This document shows, one piece after another, positions 63,838 to 64,000 of a stretch of 64,000 nucleotides of DNA. The notes under the pieces are model-generated. The model saw nothing but the letters and a program-made list of their open reading frames with translations, made no database searches and had not been told where the DNA came from. Position 1 is the first letter of the stretch; the number at the start of each line of letters is the position of its first letter. This DNA is from Marinomonas sp. THO17 (GTDB lineage Bacteria > Pseudomonadota > Gammaproteobacteria > Pseudomonadales > Marinomonadaceae), in the NCBI RefSeq assembly GCF_040436405.1, contig NZ_AP031575.1, forward strand, positions 434,001 to 498,000, in the 5' to 3' direction. The position numbers and the translations under genes are program-made.

Positions 63838-63873
63838 AAAAAGGGGTTGCTAGTTAACTAGCAACCCCTTTTT
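63838..63873. terminator. Perfect palindromic terminator after sdhD
   Basis: 18-bp perfect inverted repeat (63838-63855 and 63856-63873) with A and T tracts at its ends, bidirectional between sdhD and the convergent partial gene. Confidence 0.92.
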
Positions 63874-63887
63874 ACTGACAAGCATAA

Positions 63888-64000
63888 TCAAGCTGGCATC
63901 ATAATAGTGGCTTCACCTGACACAACCACCTTGCCCTCACATTCGCATATTGTCTTAAGAGTAACCCGGCGGCGGCGCTCATTTATATCGATCACGGTGA
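63888..64000 (-). CDS. MaoC-like dehydratase, C-terminal end only
   Basis: The last 36 codons of a gene that continues beyond the window. The end reads INERRRRVTLKT...GKVVVSGEATIMMPA, typical of the last strands of MaoC-like (R)-specific enoyl-CoA hydratases with the hot-dog fold. The catalytic Asp/His part is outside the window, so this is a family guess only. Confidence 0.55.
   Translation of the reverse strand, partial: TVIDINERRRRVTLKTICECEGKVVVSGEATIMMPA

Noticed and set aside
1-64000. CRISPR arrays, prophage, integron or secretion islands
   Set aside because: No regularly spaced repeats, phage structural genes, integrase or attC-like series was seen on either strand.

Overview
The window is a stretch of bacterial chromosome with the gene content and order of a marine gammaproteobacterium. 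The AT-leaning base use, the SpeC-type decarboxylase, the tol-pal string, MksBEF and an Anr/Fnr-hemN block suggest Oceanospirillales, most likely Marinomonas or a close relative. The genus is an inference from gene content and protein resemblance. No prophage, CRISPR array, rRNA operon or plasmid backbone is visible. Coding density is high, and most gene ends carry clear rho-independent hairpins.

Layout. 1-8.3 kb: a cut-off cyclic-nucleotide-binding regulator, the ABC-F protein YbiT, a MOSC protein, an ornithine/lysine decarboxylase behind a strong promoter and ~150-nt leader, a split YeeE/YedE permease pair, a TerB-like protein, Fe superoxide dismutase and a membrane-anchored coiled-coil protein. 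8.4-12.9 kb: sulfate activation (cysD, cysN), a MarR plus siderophore-reductase operon under a probable Fur box, and a GreA-like protein. 13-23.3 kb: the conserved string aspS-ruvCAB-tolQRAB-pal-cpoB-tRNA-Lys-nadA, here without yebC and ybgC. 23.3-30.8 kb: mixed housekeeping genes, tRNA-Ser, an IS3-family relic and a copy of an IS5-like MITE inside an acetyltransferase gene. 30.8-44.7 kb: tesA/ybbAP, DNA polymerase II, tatD, an EAL/HDOD protein, cheV, ferrochelatase, and a CbiX-like chelatase. 44.7-52 kb: mksF-mksE-mksB, bolA, then an anti-sigma-factor antagonist and its REC-PP2C phosphatase, closed by a full-length MITE. 53-64 kb: recQ-sprT, ttcA, yfaZ, hemN-fnr-apt, a tusA-like gene, adhP, and sdhCD without sdhAB.

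How the genes work together. cysDN makes APS; Tol-Pal/CpoB link envelope constriction to division; RuvABC resolves Holliday junctions; MksBEF is a MukBEF-like condensin that here lacks the Wadjet nuclease JetD/MksG; hemN, fnr and perhaps adhP form an oxygen-responsive group with ANR-type boxes.

The most unusual signals are small-scale and read directly from the sequence. An IS5-type MITE occurs in two copies: one supplies the last 21 codons of an acetyltransferase, and the other inserted exactly at overlapping stop codons of two convergent genes. A 23-bp tandem duplication separates a STAS ORF from an otherwise in-frame REC-PP2C ORF. CysN ends in what looks like a shrunken APS-kinase domain without its P-loop. 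An sdhCD pair lacks sdhAB and has Asn at the SdhD haem-ligand position. RecQ has an altered aromatic-rich loop. Twin ATTAG-N6-CTAAT dyads control or flank the YeeE operon. No wholly new multi-gene system is evident.
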